DNA from: Methylococcaceae bacterium
GTDB taxonomy: Bacteria; Pseudomonadota; Gammaproteobacteria; Methylococcales; Methylomonadaceae
Length of the DNA: 32,611 nt
Reading direction: 5' to 3'
NCBI GenBank assembly: GCA_006844585.1
Contig: SPJM01000032.1
Location: 1-32,611, forward strand
Shown here: positions 17,891-24,978 of the stretch, in pieces
Layout: every line of letters begins with the position of its first letter
How positions within the stretch are numbered: the stretch's first letter is position 1
The notes under the pieces: model-generated
Database searches by the model: none
What the model saw: the letters and a program-made list of their open reading frames with translations, nothing else
Told to the model about the DNA's origin: nothing
Program-made: the position numbers and the translations under genes

Positions 17891-18238
17891 TTATTTATTT
17901 TTTGAGCCGCATTTGCCTTCGCCGCATTTTCCTTCACCGCAACTCGCTTCTTTGTCGCTTTTCGGCATCGGTTTATTCCCTGCGCAATTGCCTTCGACAT
18001 TTTTTTCTTCGCCGCCTTTAGCCATATTGCCGCCGCATTTGCCTTCGCCGCAAGACATTTCTTTGCTGTCTTTATCCGCTTCGGCTAAATGCATATAACC
18101 GGTATTCAGTTCGGTTAGCGCAAAAGGATTCTCAATAGTCTTGGTTTGCGATTCGGCCTGAGCGGGTTGTGAGGCCATTAGACCGGAAACTAATGATGTG
18201 CCTAATGCCAGTGCGAATGGGGTTGTATTTTTTTTCAT
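17891..18238 (-). CDS. hvfA: HvfA-family RiPP-type precursor (EGKC-repeat peptide), orphan
   Basis: A 115-residue protein from the ATG at 18238; an in-frame TTG lies four codons upstream. Residues 1-28 form a signal peptide ending QPAQA. A conserved-looking block NPFALTELNTGYMHLAEAD (~37-55) matches the leader segment of HvfA-like precursors. The tail carries EGKC at 65-68, 102-105 and 107-110, and EGNC at 82-85. In the HvfA family such motifs are substrates for MNIO (DUF692, HvfB) enzymes with an HvfC partner. These enzymes convert the Cys to oxazolone/thioamide groups that bind copper. No hvfB, hvfC or DoxX-like gene is adjacent, so the modifying enzymes must be elsewhere or the peptide acts unmodified. 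An ECF-type promoter precedes it. Confidence 0.85.
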   Translation of the reverse strand: MKKNTTPFALALGTSLVSGLMASQPAQAESQTKTIENPFALTELNTGYMHLAEADKDSKEMSCGEGKCGGNMAKGGEEKNVEGNCAGNKPMPKSDKEASCGEGKCGEGKCGSKNK

Positions 18239-18300
18239 AACTTCATCCAAAAAGGTTAATCAGTAAAAACTTTTATTGTTTGTTTTTTTAGCATGGGTGT

Positions 18301-18325
18301 GACTAAACCACAAGCGGGAAGTTCC
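18301..18325 (-). promoter_or_regulatory. ECF sigma-type promoter for the HvfA-family gene
   Basis: Read on the minus strand, GGAACTT (18319-18325) is followed by 15 bases and then GTC (18301-18303). This matches the RpoE/ECF consensus (GGAACTT, 15-17 bases, GTC). Transcription would start about 55 bases before the ATG at 18238. ECF control is known for related MNIO-peptide operons. Confidence 0.6.
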
Positions 18326-18414
18326 AAGCTATATGAGGTGTCTGAGAATTGAAGGCAGCGTTAGCTTAGAACAGCGTACACTGTTTTAATGAGATTGTTA
18401 GGAAAGGCGGGAGC

Positions 18415-18440
18415 AAAAACCCCCTGAAAAAACAGGGGGT
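18415..18440 (-). terminator. Rho-independent terminator of the small membrane protein gene
   Basis: On the minus strand, CCCCCTG, a six-T loop and CAGGGGG (arms at 18433-18439 and 18420-18426) are followed by five T residues. The stem is perfect. It lies 13 bases after the stop of the gene at 18453-18641. The A/T flanks may let it work weakly in the other direction too. Confidence 0.88.
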
Positions 18441-18452
18441 TTATTAGCTGAA

Positions 18453-18641
18453 TTATTCGAATACGTTATTGAAATCTTTACGACCTTCAAAACCTTTAGC
18501 TTCTTCTTCAACAGATTTGCTAGCTTGATAATTCAAATGTTCTGTTTCTCTGTCTTTTAATGTGACAACAAAGGCGACAGATAATACGATAGATGCGGCA
18601 ACAACAATGTTATAAGTATTGCTTTTCTTTTCTTCAGCCAT
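18453..18641 (-). CDS. 62-residue single-pass membrane protein, unknown
   Basis: A small protein (MAEEKKSNTY start) with one hydrophobic helix at about residues 11-27 (IVVAASIVLSVAFVVTL) and a charged tail with many Glu, Lys and Asp residues. I do not recognise a family. It looks like a real, well-expressed gene. AGAGGA stands at good spacing before the ATG. A near-consensus promoter (-35 TTGACA, extended -10) lies ~110 bases upstream and a strong intrinsic terminator follows. The N-terminus is probably cytoplasmic with the charged tail outside, but topology is not certain. Confidence 0.8.
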   Translation of the reverse strand: MAEEKKSNTYNIVVAASIVLSVAFVVTLKDRETEHLNYQASKSVEEEAKGFEGRKDFNNVFE

Positions 18642-18758
18642 TTTTTAATCCTCTTAAAAATTTTATTGTAGTAATTTTATACCCCTCACTTTATTTCAAC
18701 CAAGGGGGGCAACTCGAGTTGCTTGTCGATTGATTTGTAAGTTAAAGTCGACGGAGTA

Positions 18759-18788
18759 TTTGTATCATGGCATAGACTTTAATGTCAA
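18759..18788 (-). promoter_or_regulatory. Sigma-70 promoter of the 62-residue membrane protein
   Basis: On the minus strand, a perfect TTGACA (18783-18788) is followed by 18 bases and TACAAA (18759-18764), with TG one base before the -10 (extended -10). It implies an untranslated leader of ~110 bases. Confidence 0.6.
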
Positions 18789-19117
18789 AAAATTATTATA
18801 AAATATAGGTGTTTTCGTCTTGATTTAAGTCAGATAATTTCGAGAAAAACTAATTAACTATATTGATTATTAAGTTTTTTTTTAAACTTTGCCAACCAAT
18901 CAATAAAGCTGAAAAAAATTTTATCAGCTTTGATTACGTCTGCAAAAAAATCCTGTTTTTTTTGCGGCTAAACCATAAGTTATCCGGGAATGTATTGTAA
19001 AATTTTGATTTTATTGAGATTATTGCTTTTGTGCTTAATTGTCGCGTGTTGCGCTTAATTTTTATATTTTTATTAAAATCAAAGGGTTATGGGGTTGGTT
19101 TAAGTTGAAGGAAAATA

Positions 19118-19155
19118 CTTTTGAATATTCAAAAGGGTTTCCTATCAGCGATAAT
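19118..19155 (+). promoter_or_regulatory. Palindrome overlapping a possible pap promoter
   Basis: CTTTTGAATATTCAAAAG (19118-19135) is a perfect 18-base palindrome. Its right half overlaps a candidate -35 (TTCAAA, 19128-19133), which is followed after 16 bases by GATAAT (19150-19155). The arrangement is what a repressor operator would look like. The promoter match is moderate. Confidence 0.4.
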
Positions 19156-19212
19156 GTTATCTTTCAGCTAATTTTGATATGATTCGACAACCGTTTTAGG
19201 ATAAGGGCTGTT

Positions 19213-20706
19213 GTGACGAATAAGATCAATTTGGAAGAGCCGGTTTCTGAACCGCATCAAGAAATAAAACTTTCTTTATTGCGTTCGCGTTTATTACAGG
19301 CGCAACAGCAATTAGGCGACAAGCAATTTCCAGTTTTTATAATTATTTCCGGCGTTGATGCGGCTGGTAAAGGCGATTTGGTCAACCGGCTTAATGAGTG
19401 GATGGATGCCCGGTATATGCGCACTATCGCATTAGGCGAAGCTTCCGATGAAGAGCGGGAAAGACCAGATTTTTGGCGATTTTGGCGGACTTTTCCAGCG
19501 GATGGAACCAGCGCTATCTTTATAGGCGGATGGTATAGCGAAATTCTGGCGCAAACGGTTGCCGATGAGCGTAGCCGAAGTCATTATGAATGGCAATTAA
19601 CAAGAATATGTCAGTTAGAAGAAATGTTGGCCAATGACGGCGCATTAATCATTAAATGCTGGCTGCACCTAAGCCGTGAAGCGCAAAAGGAAAAATTAGA
19701 CAAATTATTCCAGAATCCGGATACCAAATGGCGGGTTACCGCGCGAGATTTGATGCATGTGCCCTATTATGATGCTTTCATTATGCAAGCTCAAAGAGTG
19801 CTGGAAGACACTCATAGTGAATTGGCGCCTTGGTTGATTGTTGATGGCCAGAATTTAGAGACTAGCAGTTATATTGTCGGCGAGCATATTTTAAATCGTT
19901 TACAGCAACATCTTGCTGAATCGGCTTTATCTGATAAAGAAGATCATTCGAAAACGATTGGAAATAAAAAAAACAAGTCGAAAAATCATTTAGCGAAACT
20001 GGATTTGTCCTTAGCGTTAGAGAAAAAAAACTATAAAAGGCAATTGGCGAAGTATCAGGAAAAAGCCAATATTTTGGTCAGACACGCTAATGAGTTAAAA
20101 AAATCCAGTGTCTTAGTCTTTGAAGGTTGGGACGCTGCGGGTAAAGGCGGGGCGATCCGACGCTTAACGCATTCTCTGGATGCGCGTAAATATCGTGTGA
20201 TTCCAATTGCTGCGCCCACTGATGAGGAAAAAGTTCATCATTATCTATGGCGGTTTTGGCGGCATATGCCGCGCGCCGGGCAAGTCACCATTTATGACCG
20301 AAGTTGGTACGGTAGAGTGTTGGTTGAGCGTGTTGAAGGTTTTGCCGATGAAGCGGAGTGGCGAAGAGCCTTTCAAGAAATTAATTGCTTTGAACAACAA
20401 ATTCAGGAAGACGGTAATTGTTTGATCAAATTTTGGCTGCATATTGATCGCGATGAACAATTACGACGTTTTCAGGAGCGTGAACAAAAACTCTATAAAC
20501 AACACAAGATAACCGAAGAAGATTATCGCAACCGTGAGCGTTGGGATGACTATGAAGATGCCGTCAATGAAATGATCGAGAAAACCCATTCTAAGCAAGC
20601 GCCGTGGGTTCTAGTTGAAGCCAATGACAAATTTTATGCGCGCATCAAAGTATTAAAATCATTCTGTAAAAATATGGAAAAAATGTTGGATAAATATCAT
20701 GATTAA
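19213..20706 (+). CDS. pap: Polyphosphate:AMP phosphotransferase (two-domain PPK2)
   Basis: A 497-residue protein made of two PPK2 domains in tandem (~15-235 and ~270-490), the class II PPK2 architecture. It phosphorylates AMP to ADP using polyphosphate. The second domain is catalytic: Walker A GWDAAGKGG (Lys311), then YDRSWYGR (~361-368), and a lid region rich in Arg. The first domain keeps a Walker A (GVDAAGKGD at 47-55), but the YDRSWYGR block is replaced by IFIGGWYSE, so it is degenerate, as is usual in this class. The start is a GTG with AAGGG upstream. The 3' end overlaps tatT by eight bases, so it heads an operon with TRAP transporter genes. Confidence 0.95.
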   Translation: MTNKINLEEPVSEPHQEIKLSLLRSRLLQAQQQLGDKQFPVFIIISGVDAAGKGDLVNRLNEWMDARYMRTIALGEASDEERERPDFWRFWRTFPADGTSAIFIGGWYSEILAQTVADERSRSHYEWQLTRICQLEEMLANDGALIIKCWLHLSREAQKEKLDKLFQNPDTKWRVTARDLMHVPYYDAFIMQAQRVLEDTHSELAPWLIVDGQNLETSSYIVGEHILNRLQQHLAESALSDKEDHSKTIGNKKNKSKNHLAKLDLSLALEKKNYKRQLAKYQEKANILVRHANELKKSSVLVFEGWDAAGKGGAIRRLTHSLDARKYRVIPIAAPTDEEKVHHYLWRFWRHMPRAGQVTIYDRSWYGRVLVERVEGFADEAEWRRAFQEINCFEQQIQEDGNCLIKFWLHIDRDEQLRRFQEREQKLYKQHKITEEDYRNRERWDDYEDAVNEMIEKTHSKQAPWVLVEANDKFYARIKVLKSFCKNMEKMLDKYHD

Positions 20707-21568
20707 AACCAGACTTTTATTCATGAGAATGCTGCTGACGGCCTGCCTGATTTCACTCGGCGGTTGTAGCCTGATGATCTCGTCAGCTACCGAAAATTTT
20801 GCGGCCAATTTAAAAAATGCCATTCTGCAGCAAAATGATCCGCAACTCGTTATCGATGCCTTTCCCGCCTATATTTTGATCCAAGACGCCTTATTATTGG
20901 AAAACCCTGATGATCCGGCGACTTTAGAAGCAAGCGCTCAACTCTATCAATCCTATCTGTCTTTGGCCGAGAATATGGCCGCGATGAGAAAACAAGCGTT
21001 ATCCGCAAAAGCTTTAAATATATCGTTGCATTTGGCCTGTGTTCATAAAGCGAAATATTGTGATATACAGCATCAGGAATTTGCCGTTTTTGAACAAACG
21101 ATTCAACAATCAAGCGAACAAGATGTCGATGTGTTGTTTTTACTGGCGACTAATTGGGCAAGCTGGATACAAGCGCGGAAAACTGATTGGCAAGCGGTGG
21201 CTCAATTGGCGCAAGTTAAAACCATCATTAAATATATTACCCAAAACCATGAAGCGTATAAACAAGGCGAGGCCTTTGTTTATCTGGGGGTTTTAGAAAG
21301 TTTGCTGCCGCCCGCCTTAGGCGGCGACCCGGAAGCGGCTAAAGCGGGTTTTGAGCAAGCTATGAAGCTGTCTAATAGGCAAAACTTGTTGATTCCCGTG
21401 TATTACGCCAAATTCTATGCCAGAATGATGTTTGATCGAGAACTTCATGATCGTCTACTCAATGAGGTGGTTAACAGCCAAGCAGATCATCAGGAACAGG
21501 TTTTAAAAAATGTTCTGGCTAAACGACAGGCTAAAGCATTGTTAAAAAGCGCGGACGACTACTTTTAA
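20699..21568 (+). CDS. TatT, TRAP-transporter-associated lipoprotein (T component)
   Basis: A 289-residue lipoprotein. The signal peptide ends ISLGGC with Cys23 lipidated, and the +2 residue is Ser. The body is all helical with TPR-like hairpins (for example the PDDPATLEASAQLYQSYL and GEAFVYLGVLESLLPP segments). This fits the TatT family, which forms a periplasmic ring with the solute-binding P subunit of certain TRAP transporters, as known from Treponema pallidum. It is encoded directly before dctP, 18 bases from its start, and its own start lies within the end of pap. Confidence 0.9.
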   Translation: MIKTRLLFMRMLLTACLISLGGCSLMISSATENFAANLKNAILQQNDPQLVIDAFPAYILIQDALLLENPDDPATLEASAQLYQSYLSLAENMAAMRKQALSAKALNISLHLACVHKAKYCDIQHQEFAVFEQTIQQSSEQDVDVLFLLATNWASWIQARKTDWQAVAQLAQVKTIIKYITQNHEAYKQGEAFVYLGVLESLLPPALGGDPEAAKAGFEQAMKLSNRQNLLIPVYYAKFYARMMFDRELHDRLLNEVVNSQADHQEQVLKNVLAKRQAKALLKSADDYF

Positions 21569-21586
21569 TCATTAAGGAATATTCAG

Positions 21587-22588
21587 GTGCGGAGCATACA
21601 ATTTATTATCATTACAGCGCTATTGAGCTTTAGCCAACAGAATTGGGCGGTGACTTTGAAAATCGCCACCTTATCGCCGGACGGCTCGTACTGGATGCAG
21701 CAAATGCGCGGAGCGGGCGCTGAAATTACCCAAAAAACCGAAGGTAGGGTGAAGTTTAAATTCTATCCCGGCGGGGTAATGGGCAATGATCAAACCGTGT
21801 TGAGAAAAATGCGGCTACGCCAATTACACGGCGCAGCGCTCACTAACGCTGCATTGAGTGGGATTTATCCGGATATTCAACTTTATAATCTAGTATTAAA
21901 GTTTCGTAATTTAGCCGAAGTTGATTTCGTCCGCAGCAAAATGGATCAGATGCTAATTGACGGCTTGGAAAACAAAGGGTATGTGGCAATGGGGTTTGCG
22001 GAAGTCGGCATGGCTTATGTGATGTCCACCGAACCCATTCAAGATCTGGATCAAATGCGGCGTTATAAAACGTGGGTGCCCAATAACAATAAAGTGGCGC
22101 TGGCGGCGATGGAGGCATTTTCTATTTCACCCGTGCCATTGCCGTTAAGAGATGTGTTGATGGGCTTGCAAACCGGCATGATAGAAGTGGTCGCCGGGTC
22201 GCCGATAGGCGCATTAGCCTTGCAATGGCATACCAAAGTCAAATATGTCTCTGACATTCCATTGCTTTATGTTTACGGCGCTTTGGTTTTCGATAACAAG
22301 GCCATGCGCAAAATTTCGCCGGAAGATCAGACTATTATTCGCCAAGTGATGACAAAAGCCAGTCAAAATGTAGATAAGCGCAGTCGCGAAGACAATATCA
22401 ACGCTGCTGCAGCGATGAAACAGCTAGGCATAAAGTTTCTTGAACCCACCGCAGCTGCGGCTGAAGAGTTACGCACCACAATTGTTTCAGCGAATGAAAA
22501 AATTGAAAGAGAGGGAAATTTATCCGCAGATAAGGTGAATCGATTAAATGCTTTATTAACTGAATATCGCAGCCAAGCGGAAAAATGA
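21587..22588 (+). CDS. dctP: TRAP transporter solute-binding protein DctP (TatT-associated type)
   Basis: A 333-residue periplasmic binding protein. The start is a GTG with AAGGA eight bases upstream. The signal peptide ends near NWAV. The DctP fold is recognisable from LKIATLSPDGSYW, FKFYPGGVMGND, PLPLRDVLMGLQTGMIE and the C-terminal long helix. In carboxylate-binding DctP proteins an Arg stands at the position held here by Trp163 (KTWVP) and forms a salt bridge with the ligand. Its absence points to a non-carboxylate or hydrophobic ligand, as proposed for TatT-type systems. The stop overlaps dctQ (ATGA). Confidence 0.92.
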   Translation: MRSIQFIIITALLSFSQQNWAVTLKIATLSPDGSYWMQQMRGAGAEITQKTEGRVKFKFYPGGVMGNDQTVLRKMRLRQLHGAALTNAALSGIYPDIQLYNLVLKFRNLAEVDFVRSKMDQMLIDGLENKGYVAMGFAEVGMAYVMSTEPIQDLDQMRRYKTWVPNNNKVALAAMEAFSISPVPLPLRDVLMGLQTGMIEVVAGSPIGALALQWHTKVKYVSDIPLLYVYGALVFDNKAMRKISPEDQTIIRQVMTKASQNVDKRSREDNINAAAAMKQLGIKFLEPTAAAAEELRTTIVSANEKIEREGNLSADKVNRLNALLTEYRSQAEK

Positions 22589-23058
22589 AATCCGTTTATA
22601 GGCTGTTGTGCAAAGCCGAAGATGCATTACTGATTAGTTTGTTTCTGATCATGTTGTTGATGCAGCTTTCACAAGTCATTATGCGAAATTTCGGGATGGG
22701 CGGGATTGTGTGGGCGGAATCTTTTATTCGAGTGTTAGTGTTATGGATTGCCCTACTGGGCGCAATCACGGCCAGTCGCGGCAATCACCATATCGCCATT
22801 GATGTGCTGGTGAATAAATGCCCCCAATACTTGAAAACGGCGATTCAGCGGATGACCCATTTTTTGACCGCCATTTGTTGTTTTCTGCTGTTTTGGTTCA
22901 GCTATCAATTCGTCAAAGAAGAGTATCAGTATGGCGATATCGCCTTTGCCCATATTCCGCATTGGGTTTGTGAAGCCATCATTCCGGCGGCTTTTTTGTT
23001 GATCGGTATCCGCTATGCTATAGCGACAATATATCTGTTTGAGGTTGAAAGGAAATAA
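22585..23058 (+). CDS. dctQ: TRAP transporter small permease DctQ
   Basis: A 157-residue inner-membrane protein with four hydrophobic helices (around residues 14-32, 48-64, 90-112 and 130-150). The segment following helix 2 (ASRGNHHIAIDVLV) matches the DctQ pattern. It docks on DctM and helps engage the loaded binding protein. Its ATG overlaps the dctP stop by four bases. Confidence 0.92.
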   Translation: MKSVYRLLCKAEDALLISLFLIMLLMQLSQVIMRNFGMGGIVWAESFIRVLVLWIALLGAITASRGNHHIAIDVLVNKCPQYLKTAIQRMTHFLTAICCFLLFWFSYQFVKEEYQYGDIAFAHIPHWVCEAIIPAAFLLIGIRYAIATIYLFEVERK

Positions 23059-23059
23059 C

Positions 23060-23124
23060 CCAGCTTTCGAATTTGAATTAATTTAATAATGAATAAAATA
23101 TTAGTCGCCACTTTCGAAAGCTGG
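23060..23124 (+). promoter_or_regulatory. 12-bp inverted repeat between dctQ and dctM
   Basis: CCAGCTTTCGAA (23060-23071) and TTCGAAAGCTGG (23113-23124) are perfect complements separated by 41 AT-rich bases. The first arm begins one base after the dctQ stop. The second arm ends inside the GGATAAAG that should serve as the dctM ribosome-binding site, so the hairpin could modulate dctM translation or stabilise the mRNA. Confidence 0.6.
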
Positions 23125-23139
23125 ATAAAGCCATGCTAA
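23089..23139 (+). CDS. Possible 16-codon leader reading frame overlapping the dctM start
   Basis: ATG at 23089 opens a frame reading MNKILVATFESWIKPC that stops at TAA 23137-23139, overlapping the start of dctM (ATG at 23133) in another frame. It has no clear ribosome-binding site of its own. It could couple translation across the hairpin or be chance. Confidence 0.25.
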   Translation: MNKILVATFESWIKPC

Positions 23140-24410
23140 CCGTGATCGCACTGTTGATCGTTTTAATGATGTTAACGGGCGCGCCGTTGTTTGTGGTGAT
23201 TTTGGCGGCGACTATGTTGGGTTTCTATTCTGCGGAAGTGGAATTTTCCATTATTGCCGCTGAATTGTATCGTTTGGTGGAAACGCCGTTATTACCGGCA
23301 TTGCCTTTCTTTACCTTTGCCGGCTATATTCTATCGGAAAGCAATACTTCGGAAAGATTGTTACGCTTAAGCAGCGTTTTTTTCGGTTGGCTACCTTCCG
23401 GCTTAGCGATTGTTTCCTTGGTATTGTGCGCCTTTTTTACCGCATTTACCGGCGCTTCCGGCATTACCATTGTCGCGATTGGCGCCTTGTTGTTTCCTAC
23501 CTTGCTGAAAGACGGCTATCCGGAAAAATTCAGTCTGGGTCTAATCACCACATCCGGGAGTCTGGGTTTACTGCTGCCGCCCTCCATTCCCTTAATATTG
23601 TACGGTGTTATTGTTCAACAAATGGACCTAGGCGTGGAGTTCAGCCTGACAGATTTGTTTATGGCCGGTTTATTGCCTGCCTGTTTAATGATATTAATGC
23701 TATCGCTATGGGCTGTTTTTTCTAACCGGAAAATGACTTTACACGCTAAGGATTTTTCATGGCATGAAGCCTTCGCGGCGCTCAAAGACGCAGCTTGGGA
23801 ATTGCCGTTGCCCGTTTTTATTGCCGCCGGAATCTTTGGCGGTTTTTTAGCAATATCCGATGTGGCGGCGGTGACGGCGCTTTATGTCACCCTTGTGGAA
23901 ATGTGGATTTATAAGGAAGTGAAGTTGAAAAGCCTAATCCGGGTGACTTCGGAATCCATGCAAATGGTCGGCGGCATTTTACTGATTCTGGCGGTTTCTC
24001 TGGCTTTCACCAATTATCTGGTCGATGCGCAAATCCCGATGCATTTGTTTGACTGGGTGAAATCGCATGTGGATGATCAACTGACGTTTTTACTGCTGCT
24101 GAATTTGTTTTTATTAGCGCTAGGCGCAATTCTGGATATTTTTTCAGCGCTGGTCATCGTCGTACCGCTGATTGCGCCGATTGCCATCAACTACGGCATT
24201 GATCCCATGCATTTAGGCGTTATCTTTTTGGCGAATATGCAAATCGGTTACTTTACTCCGCCAGTGGGAATGAACTTATTCATTGCCAGTTACCGTTTTG
24301 ATAAACCGATTACCGAGTTGTATCAGGCGACTATTCCGTTTATGTTGATTTTATTATCTACGGTGTTGCTTATTACTTATGTGCCTTGGTTGAGTTTGTG
24401 GTTTAGGTAA
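23133..24410 (+). CDS. dctM: TRAP transporter large permease DctM
   Basis: A 425-residue inner-membrane transporter with about 11-12 helices. It carries DctM family hallmarks: GAPLFVVILAATMLGFY near the start, PLLPALPFFTFAGYIL, TAFTGASGITIVAIGALLFP, GSLGLLLPPSIPLILYG, and the second-half repeat LGAILDIFSALVIVVPLIAPI with GYFTPPVGMNLF. It moves substrate inward driven by a sodium gradient in characterised members. It follows dctQ after 74 bases holding an inverted repeat. Confidence 0.95.
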   Translation: MLTVIALLIVLMMLTGAPLFVVILAATMLGFYSAEVEFSIIAAELYRLVETPLLPALPFFTFAGYILSESNTSERLLRLSSVFFGWLPSGLAIVSLVLCAFFTAFTGASGITIVAIGALLFPTLLKDGYPEKFSLGLITTSGSLGLLLPPSIPLILYGVIVQQMDLGVEFSLTDLFMAGLLPACLMILMLSLWAVFSNRKMTLHAKDFSWHEAFAALKDAAWELPLPVFIAAGIFGGFLAISDVAAVTALYVTLVEMWIYKEVKLKSLIRVTSESMQMVGGILLILAVSLAFTNYLVDAQIPMHLFDWVKSHVDDQLTFLLLLNLFLLALGAILDIFSALVIVVPLIAPIAINYGIDPMHLGVIFLANMQIGYFTPPVGMNLFIASYRFDKPITELYQATIPFMLILLSTVLLITYVPWLSLWFR

Positions 24411-24447
24411 CGCGCAATAAATAAACTACCCATATTGCGAGTTACCT
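24405..24447 (+). terminator. Hairpin at the end of dctM
   Basis: A 14-bp stem with one mismatch (AGGTAACGCGCAAT at 24405-24418 and ATTGCGAGTTACCT at 24434-24447) with a 15-base loop includes the dctM stop codon. There is no following T-tract, so it is either a Rho-dependent-type end or a 3' stabiliser. Confidence 0.4.
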
Positions 24448-24488
24448 TAGGTGAGGTTTGAGAAGTATAAACAAATTATGGGGTGCGT

Positions 24489-24674
24489 ATGAATATTGCT
24501 AAAGACGAAGTAAGATCGTTTCTTGATAAGTTACCTGATGAATATGCATTGGACGATATTCAATATCACTTTTATGTTGTTGAAAAAATACGAAAAGGTT
24601 TTGATAGAGCTAATGCTGAAGGGCTATTGAGTCAAAATGATGTGGAAAAGACATTTAGCAAGTGGACGACATAG
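24489..24674 (+). CDS. Antitoxin-like protein of a RelE/ParE-type module
   Basis: A 61-residue protein from the ATG at 24489; a GTG two codons upstream is the alternative. The pattern LDKLPDEYALDDIQYHFYVVEKI followed by a charged helix and SQNDVEKTFSKW resembles small antitoxins paired with RelE/ParE toxins. Its last codons overlap the GTG of a 32-codon toxin-like stub, which is the normal coupling in such operons. The toxin is cut short, so this is an orphan antitoxin. The family call is by pattern only. Confidence 0.55.
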   Translation: MNIAKDEVRSFLDKLPDEYALDDIQYHFYVVEKIRKGFDRANAEGLLSQNDVEKTFSKWTT

Positions 24675-24760
24675 TAAAATGGTCGACAGTGCTTACTGAG
24701 TTTTCACAATTGACAACAAATATCGATGGGGGCATCGTAATATTTTTGGTTAATCGATAG
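24662..24760 (+). pseudogene. Truncated RelE/ParE toxin remnant
   Basis: A 32-codon frame from a GTG at 24662 that overlaps the antitoxin stop. It reads VDDIVKWSTVLTEFSQ and so on, and ends at TAG 24758. ParE/RelE toxins often begin with a strand like I-V-W-S followed by a helix, and are ~90-100 residues long. Here the similarity fades after ~16 residues. The remnant call rests on position and this short match. Confidence 0.4.
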
Positions 24761-24771
24761 GGGCGCTGGCA

Positions 24772-24978
24772 ATGTTAAGTGTTAAAGTATCACCAAAGTA
24801 TCAAGTTGTTATCCCTAAAGAAATCAGGAAGTCGTTGGATGTAGCGCCGGGGCAAAGAATGCAGGTTATTCAATATGAAAATAGAATTGAGCTAATACCG
24901 GAAAGAGATATAGGGGAGCTTGAAGGTATTCTTAAGGGTATTGATACTTCATTCACTCGTGAAGAAGATAGATTGTGA
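24772..24978 (+). CDS. vapB: VapB antitoxin, AbrB/SpoVT-type DNA-binding protein
   Basis: A 68-residue protein with the swapped-hairpin AbrB fold: LSVKVSPKYQVVIPKEIRKS, then LDVAPGQRMQVIQY and IELIPE. The C-terminal ~20 residues (a helix with FTREEDRL) would wrap the toxin. It should bind its own promoter and neutralise VapC. It appears intact, and its stop overlaps the GTG start of vapC. Confidence 0.88.
   Translation: MLSVKVSPKYQVVIPKEIRKSLDVAPGQRMQVIQYENRIELIPERDIGELEGILKGIDTSFTREEDRL

Larger units (their letters stand above)
18642..19212. other. 571-base AT-rich intergenic region with promoters and palindromes
   Basis: No convincing coding sequence. It contains the promoter of the small membrane protein gene (18759-18788), a 14-bp palindrome GCAACTCGAGTTGC (18709-18722) in its untranslated leader, an 8-bp hairpin AAAGCTGA/TCAGCTTT (18905-18931), an A/T hairpin (18942-18965) and an 18-bp palindrome (19118-19135) overlapping a possible pap promoter. 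An undetected small RNA cannot be ruled out. Confidence 0.6.

Noticed and set aside
17856-18098. Plus-strand frame rich in Ser, Pro and Leu
   Set aside because: It is the antisense of the EGKC-repeat gene. Its low complexity mirrors the repeats.
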